The notes under the pieces were generated by a model. That model ran no database searches. It had not been told where the DNA came from and saw only the letters and a program-made list of their open reading frames with translations. Below are positions 16,020 to 19,571 of a DNA stretch of 19,571 bases, in pieces; position 1 is the first letter of the stretch; every line of letters begins with the position of its first letter. Both the position numbers and the translations under genes were made by a program. Source of the DNA: DAIDJM01 sp964250215 (lineage in GTDB: Bacteria; Pseudomonadota; Alphaproteobacteria; Acetobacterales; Acetobacteraceae); assembly GCA_964250215.1 (NCBI GenBank), contig CAXUEX010000042.1, forward strand, positions 1-19,571. Direction: 5' to 3'.

Positions 16020-16613
16020 CGAGAAGCTGTAATCCGGGTGTTCCGGGTTGAAGCTTTTCAGTTCGATGCGCCGCGCCGAGCGGCGGGCGAGCTGCTTGGC
16101 CATCACCTCGCCGCGCGCCGTGCGCGCCACCACACGGTCGCCGCGGCGGATCGGCGCGGCGGGCGAGACTACCACCATGTCGCCGTCGCGGAACACGGGC
16201 TCCATCGAGTCGCCGGATATTTCCAGCGCGTAGGCGTGCGGGTCGCCGATTTCCGGCAGGCTCACCTCGTCCCAGCCGCCACCTTCCGGGTAGCCGCCAT
16301 CGTCGAAATATCCCTGGCCGCCGGCCTGGGCCAGCCCGATCAGCGGGATGCGGCGGGCGGGCGGCGGCGGCGTGGGCATCGCCCGGTTGCCGGCCACGAG
16401 GTGCGAGAAGGCTTCCAGATTGGCGCCGGTGGCATTCAGCACCTTGGCCAGGCTCTCGGTGCTGGGCCAGCGGGCGCGGCCATCCGGCATGCGGCGCTTC
16501 GACGGGTTGAACGTGGTGGGATCGAGCCCGGACCGGCGTGCGAGACCGGAGGCCGAGAGCCCGTTTTCCGCGGCGAGCGTATCGAGGGCGCGCCAGAGTT
16601 CTTCGTGCTTCAT
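15972..16613 (-). CDS. XRE/LexA-like repressor with S24 peptidase domain
   Basis: 213 residues from ATG 16613. The N-terminal part (residues 5-75, with LSASGLARRSGLDPTTFN) is a helix-turn-helix; the C-terminal part is an S24 domain with GDSMEP (S136) and K173 in VMAKQLARR, the 37-residue distance of the LexA Ser-Lys dyad. An A97-G98 pair lies where LexA-type proteins cleave themselves, so loss of repression by RecA-stimulated self-cleavage is possible. The open frame runs further upstream, but homology begins at this ATG; no clear ribosome binding site is seen. A 14-base element repeated upstream of this gene and of the divergent neighbour is a candidate operator. It resembles phage C repressors but no phage genes lie nearby. 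Confidence 0.88.
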   Translation of the reverse strand: MKHEELWRALDTLAAENGLSASGLARRSGLDPTTFNPSKRRMPDGRARWPSTESLAKVLNATGANLEAFSHLVAGNRAMPTPPPPARRIPLIGLAQAGGQGYFDDGGYPEGGGWDEVSLPEIGDPHAYALEISGDSMEPVFRDGDMVVVSPAAPIRRGDRVVARTARGEVMAKQLARRSARRIELKSFNPEHPDYSFSLEEVAWMHRIVWASQ

Positions 16614-16629
16614 GGCGCGGCAGAATGAA

Positions 16630-16645
16630 CGGAAAATCTGCCTTA
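16630..16645. repeat. Operator-like repeat, copy 1
   Basis: CGGAAAATCTGCCTTA, 17 bases upstream of the repressor ATG. The first 14 bases recur exactly at 16793-16806. Likely autoregulatory site of the S24 repressor (inference). Confidence 0.5.
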
Positions 16646-16792
16646 GACAATAGGAATTATTACTAACAAAAGCTTGTTTTCGCAGGAGATGCTCGCTACG
16701 GTTGCGGCACCGCTGTTTCATTGCGCAGCGGTTGAGCCGGATGGGCTGAACCGCGGTTCGCAATCGGCCAGCCTCCATTTGGCGCGGCGGAT

Positions 16793-16808
16793 CGGAAAAT
16801 CTGCCTAA
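16793..16808. repeat. Operator-like repeat, copy 2
   Basis: CGGAAAATCTGCCTAA, in the same direction as copy 1 and ending 15 bases before the candidate -35 box of the right-hand gene. Position close to each divergent promoter suggests joint control by the repressor (inference). Confidence 0.5.
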
Positions 16809-16823
16809 AAATGAAAGAAATCC

Positions 16824-16852
16824 TTGACGCGGCGCGGAAACAAGTCCTAAGC
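16824..16852 (+). promoter_or_regulatory. Candidate sigma-70 promoter
   Basis: TTGACG (16824-16829), 17 bases, CTAAGC (16847-16852). The -35 box is good; the -10 box is weak against the E. coli pattern. It would give a leader of about 35 bases with a short stem before ATG 16895. Confidence 0.45.
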
Positions 16853-16894
16853 TCCCGATGCGCCTGCCAGAGGCGCCTCACGACAGGAGCCCCC

Positions 16895-17128
16895 ATGGCC
16901 TTCGCGCTGCGCCACCTCTCCGTCCTCGCCTACGCCAACGGCTTCACGCTATGGCACTACAAGGCCGGTTCCGAGGAGGCCAAAGCCGTCGGCCGCAGCG
17001 GCTATTTCAATGCGGCCGGGGACATGCTTTCGGCCGGCGACATGCTGCTCGTTTCCTCCCCCGGCGGCGGCCGGATGCTGTGCGTGGCGCTAGACAAGCG
17101 CGGCGTTCAGACCGTGCCACTGGGCTGA
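16895..17128 (+). CDS. Small conserved protein of unknown function
   Basis: 77 residues. I recognise no named family. Visible: a start with FALRHLSVLAYANGFTLWHY, a Gly-rich middle (GRSGYFNAAGDMLSAGDM) and a beta-like end MLLVSSPGGGRMLCVALDKR; it is soluble with no membrane span. ATG 16895 has AGGAG (16885-16889) five bases upstream, and a candidate promoter lies before it. It is divergent from the S24 repressor and has a repeat copy upstream, so it may be a repressor target. Its end overlaps the end of the reverse-strand gene by 22 bases. Confidence 0.7.
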   Translation: MAFALRHLSVLAYANGFTLWHYKAGSEEAKAVGRSGYFNAAGDMLSAGDMLLVSSPGGGRMLCVALDKRGVQTVPLG

Positions 17129-17358
17129 ACTTTCAAAACCTCGCGTGCGTGCCGGTCGCGGCCGGTCTCGCTGATGCCGAAGCGGCCATCGGCAAGCGGC
17201 CGGGCGAATCCGAGCCGGGCGAGCCGTTCCAGGCAGGGGCCATCCTTCATCGCCGGCGGCCGACCGGTTTCGCCCGCGAGAACCAGCCGGTGCAGCGCCG
17301 AGCGGCAGCAGGTTTCCAGATACGGCTCGTCCCACATGCGCCGCTCATCGCCCGGCAT
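17107..17358 (-). CDS. Small reverse-strand protein, winged-helix-like
   Basis: 83 residues from ATG 17358, or 76 from ATG 17337. The text is not random for a shadow frame: MWDEPYLETCCRSALHRLV, then CLERLARLGFARPLADGRF and GISETGRDRHAREVL, a pattern of helix, short loop and beta-wing seen in small winged-helix proteins of alphaproteobacteria. It is the only sensible coding content between the small gene and pyrD. No strong ribosome binding site is seen. Function unknown; it could bind DNA. It is divergent from pyrD with a 61-base gap. Confidence 0.6.
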   Translation of the reverse strand: MPGDERRMWDEPYLETCCRSALHRLVLAGETGRPPAMKDGPCLERLARLGFARPLADGRFGISETGRDRHAREVLKVQPSGTV

Positions 17359-17419
17359 GGCACAACTCGGCAAGCGCCGCCTTGTCGCAACCCGCAAGCT
17401 GCGCCACGAGGGCGCCCGC

Positions 17420-18454
17420 ATGTTCGCCAACCTCCCTGCCCGGCTGCTCCGGACGCTGCCGCCCGAAACCGCCCATGCGGTGGCGATCGCGGCGCTGCGG
17501 CGCGGCTTGGCTGGCGGCGGCGGCATCGCCACGCCGGCGCTGGAAGTGCAGGCGTTCGGCTGCCGTTTCGCCAATCCGCTCGGGCTCGCCGCCGGCTTCG
17601 ACAAGAACGCGCAGGCCGTGCTGCCGCTGCTGCGGCTCGGCTTCGGCTTCGTCGAGGCCGGCACGGTGACGAAGCTGCCGCAGCCGGGCAATCCCAGGCC
17701 GCGCCTGTTCCGGCTGCCAAAAGAACGCGCCGCGATCAACCGCATGGGGTTCAACAATGGTGGCGCGGCGGCCTTCCCGGCGCGGCTGCCACCGCCCGGC
17801 GCGCGCCCCGGTGCGCTCGGCATCAATATAGGCATCAACAAAACGGGTGCCGATCCGGAACGGGATTATCCGGCGCTGGTCGCGTTGCTCGGGCCGCAGG
17901 CCGATTATGTCGCAATCAATGTTTCGTCGCCCAACACGCCCGGGCTGCGCGATCTGCAAAGCGAGGCGCGGCTGCGGGGCATTCTGTTGGCGATCCGGAA
18001 TGCGGTGCCGCAGCCGCCGCCGCTGTTTGTGAAACTGGCCCCCGATCTGGCCGATGCGGCACTGGACGCGGTGGTGGACCTGGCGCTGCACGCCGGGATC
18101 GCCGGGCTGATCCTATGCAACACCAGCCTGTTCCGGCCGCCGGGCCTGCGCGGCCGGCACGCGGGCGAGGCGGGGGGGCTTTCCGGGCCGCCGCTGTTTG
18201 CGCGTTCCACCGAAATGCTGCGCCTGGCCTGGCGCCGCGCCGCCGGCAAGCTGACGCTGATCGGCGTCGGCGGCATCGCAACAGGTGCCGATGCGCTGAA
18301 GAAGATCGAGGCCGGCGCCACGCTGGTGCAGTTCTATACGGCATTTGCCTATGCCGGGCCCGGGCTGGTGCCGCGTGTTTTGCGCGAGCTCGATGCAGCG
18401 CGCGACGCCGCCGGCTATACGGATATCGCGGCGGCCATCGGCGCGCGCGCCTGA
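17420..18454 (+). CDS. pyrD: Dihydroorotate dehydrogenase (quinone), class 2
   Basis: 344 residues. It oxidises dihydroorotate to orotate in pyrimidine synthesis, passing electrons to quinone at the inner membrane face. FMN-barrel motifs are intact: NPLGLAAGFDKNAQ (52-65), EAGTVTKLPQPGNPRPRLFR, NRMGFNN (107-113), NVSSPNTPGLR (168-178) with the class 2 catalytic Ser, VKLAPDL, ILCNTS, GGLSGPPLF and the phosphate-binding LIGVGGI...GADALKKIEAGA. The N-terminal helices (LPARLLRTLPPETAHAVA) are the class 2 membrane-docking part. ATG 17420 with GAGGG (17408-17412) is preferred over the earlier in-frame ATG 17357, which would add 21 residues. The next gene overlaps its stop as TGATG. Confidence 0.95.
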   Translation: MFANLPARLLRTLPPETAHAVAIAALRRGLAGGGGIATPALEVQAFGCRFANPLGLAAGFDKNAQAVLPLLRLGFGFVEAGTVTKLPQPGNPRPRLFRLPKERAAINRMGFNNGGAAAFPARLPPPGARPGALGINIGINKTGADPERDYPALVALLGPQADYVAINVSSPNTPGLRDLQSEARLRGILLAIRNAVPQPPPLFVKLAPDLADAALDAVVDLALHAGIAGLILCNTSLFRPPGLRGRHAGEAGGLSGPPLFARSTEMLRLAWRRAAGKLTLIGVGGIATGADALKKIEAGATLVQFYTAFAYAGPGLVPRVLRELDAARDAAGYTDIAAAIGARA

Positions 18455-19296
18455 TGCGCCATCTGCCGGGCATTGCGGCGATCGCGGGCGATTACGCGGG
18501 CTTCATCGTCGATCTATGGGGCGTGGTGCACGACGGCGTAACCGCGTTTCCCGCGGCGCTCGATTGCCTGGCGCGGCTGCGCGGCAGGAACGTGCTGCTG
18601 CTTTCCAACGCGCCGCGCCGCGCCTTTGCCGCGCAAGCCACGCTGCGACGGCTCGGCGTGCCAGACGCGCTGTACAATTCCGTGCTGACCAGCGGCGAAG
18701 CCACCTGGCAGGCATTGCACGACCGCAGCGATCCATGGTTCGCGCGGCTTGGCCGGCGCGTGTATCATATCGGCCCCGAGCGAGACCGCAGCGTGATCGA
18801 AGGGCTTGGCCTGACACGCGTGGAGCGGCCGGAAGATGCGGAATTCGTCGTCAACACCGGACCGGATGACGAACGCGAAACCAGCACGGTGGCGGAATTT
18901 CTGCCCGAGCTGCGCGCCTGCCGCGCCGCGTGCCTGCCGATGATCTGCGCCAATCCCGATCTGGAAGTGATGCGCGGAACCATGCCGCTGCTCTGCGCCG
19001 GCAGCCTGGCCGATGCGTATGCGGCGATGGGCGGCGAGGTGCGATGGATCGGCAAGCCGGACCCGGCGATCTACCACGTGGCGCTGCATCTTTTGGGCTT
19101 GGGCGCGCCGCAGGTGCTCGCGATCGGCGATTCGCTGCGCACCGATATCGCCGGCGCGAGTGCTTCCGGCATTGCGAGCGCCTGGGTGCTGGGTGGCATT
19201 GCCGCGGGGCTTGCCGGAGATGTTGCGGCGGCGGAACTGGCGGCGCAGCGGGCCGGGCTCGCGCCCGTGGCCGTGCTGCCCGCTTTCGCGTGGTGA
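18454..19296 (+). CDS. HAD-superfamily hydrolase, class IIA (TIGR01459 type)
   Basis: 280 residues. A HAD phosphatase fold: motif I FIVDLWGVVHDG (residues 17-28, with Trp where many HAD proteins have the second Asp, as usual in this subgroup), motif II LLLSNAPRR, motif III WIGKPDPAIYH and motif IV AIGDSLRTDIAGA. A cap domain of type C2A lies between II and III. Substrate unknown; relatives are often annotated as sugar phosphatases. The gene follows pyrD with a TGATG overlap, and a role in nucleotide or phosphosugar clean-up is only a guess. Its own stop overlaps the next ATG. Confidence 0.88.
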   Translation: MRHLPGIAAIAGDYAGFIVDLWGVVHDGVTAFPAALDCLARLRGRNVLLLSNAPRRAFAAQATLRRLGVPDALYNSVLTSGEATWQALHDRSDPWFARLGRRVYHIGPERDRSVIEGLGLTRVERPEDAEFVVNTGPDDERETSTVAEFLPELRACRAACLPMICANPDLEVMRGTMPLLCAGSLADAYAAMGGEVRWIGKPDPAIYHVALHLLGLGAPQVLAIGDSLRTDIAGASASGIASAWVLGGIAAGLAGDVAAAELAAQRAGLAPVAVLPAFAW

Positions 19297-19571
19297 TGCC
19301 GCCGGACGTGCTGGCCACGCCACGCTTGGTGCTGCGCCCGGTTTCGTTGGCGGACTTTCCCGACCTTGTGCGCCTGAAAGCCGATCCCGGCGTGTTCGGG
19401 CAGATGCTTGGCGGCACGCGGCCCGCCTGGTTGGTTGCGGTGGAACTGGCGGACGAGATCGCCGCCTGGGGGCGCTACGGTTTTGGCCTGTTCGCGGTGC
19501 GCGAAGGCGAGGCTTTCCTGGGTGTCACCGGCATTGAGCGCCGCGCCGATGGCAGGGGGCCGGCGCTGCGC
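19296..19571 (+). CDS. GNAT-family N-acetyltransferase, cut by the window edge
   Basis: First 92 residues only. The start TPRLVLRPVSLADFPDLVRL and the strands GFGLFAVREGEAFLGVTGIE are typical of RimJ/RimL-like GNAT proteins, which move an acetyl group from acetyl-CoA to an amine; the acetyl-CoA-binding loop lies beyond the window. ATG 19296 shares its first base with the preceding stop (TGATG), so it belongs to the pyrD unit. Confidence 0.8.
   Translation, partial: MPPDVLATPRLVLRPVSLADFPDLVRLKADPGVFGQMLGGTRPAWLVAVELADEIAAWGRYGFGLFAVREGEAFLGVTGIERRADGRGPALR

Larger units (their letters stand above)
16614..16894. promoter_or_regulatory. Divergent control region between the S24 repressor and the small gene
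   Basis: 281 bases without a gene. The left part (about 16641-16680) is clearly AT-rich against the GC-rich surroundings and contains AACAA-AAGC-TTGTT (16665-16678). Each side has a copy of the same 14-base word, described separately. A stem GCGCCT-GCCAG-AGGCGC (16860-16876) would form in the leader of the right-hand gene. Confidence 0.6.

Noticed and set aside
16614..16894. Prophage remnant around the S24 repressor
   Set aside because: The repressor is phage-like, but no integrase, structural gene or attachment repeat is seen; the 14-base repeats fit operators better than att sites.
1..19571. CRISPR arrays, tRNA or rRNA genes, insertion sequences
   Set aside because: Reading through the window I saw no regularly spaced repeats, no tRNA-like fold, no transposase and no terminal inverted repeats.

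Overview
The window is about 66% GC by eye and densely coding. Its core is a proteobacterial alpha-carboxysome operon with a DAB-type inorganic carbon pump. The organism is a chemo- or photo-autotrophic proteobacterium. The flanking set (class 2 pyrD followed by a TIGR01459-type HAD gene, a short S24-peptidase repressor, frequent TTG/GTG starts) suggests an alphaproteobacterium, perhaps Acetobacteraceae-like; the taxonomy is inference and the carbon-fixation assignment is firm.

Layout. Positions 1-144 hold the end of an upstream unit and a GC-rich hairpin. A secreted phosphoesterase (145-1053, +) converges on cbbR (1064-2020, -). A 159-base divergent regulatory region with dyads separates cbbR from a long co-directional run, with small gaps or overlaps throughout: cbbL, cbbS, csoS2, csoSCA, csoS4A, csoS4B, two csoS1 shell genes, a pterin-dehydratase-like Rubisco assembly factor (acRAF type), a 75-residue disordered protein resembling McdB, a Nudix-ThiE fusion, dabB, dabA, an MFS transporter and a small membrane protein (about 2180-16019).

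The right end carries an S24-type repressor (15972-16613, -), a divergent small conserved gene (16895-17128, +), a small reverse-strand gene (17107-17358, -), and pyrD, a HAD-like gene and the start of a GNAT acetyltransferase (17420-19571, +).

How it works together. DabB/DabA should energise CO2 hydration to bicarbonate in the cytosol. Bicarbonate enters the shell (CsoS1 hexamers, CsoS4A/B vertices), CsoSCA dehydrates it back to CO2, and form IA Rubisco (CbbL/CbbS), held by the scaffold CsoS2, fixes it. CbbR probably senses Calvin-cycle metabolites and activates the run from the shared divergent region.

Points most worth a second look: a CsoS2 N-terminus that seems split between two frames; an McdB-like gene with no ParA-type McdA in the window; a Nudix-ThiE fusion and an MFS permease built into the carboxysome run; and a 14-base repeat found upstream of both divergent genes around the S24 repressor.
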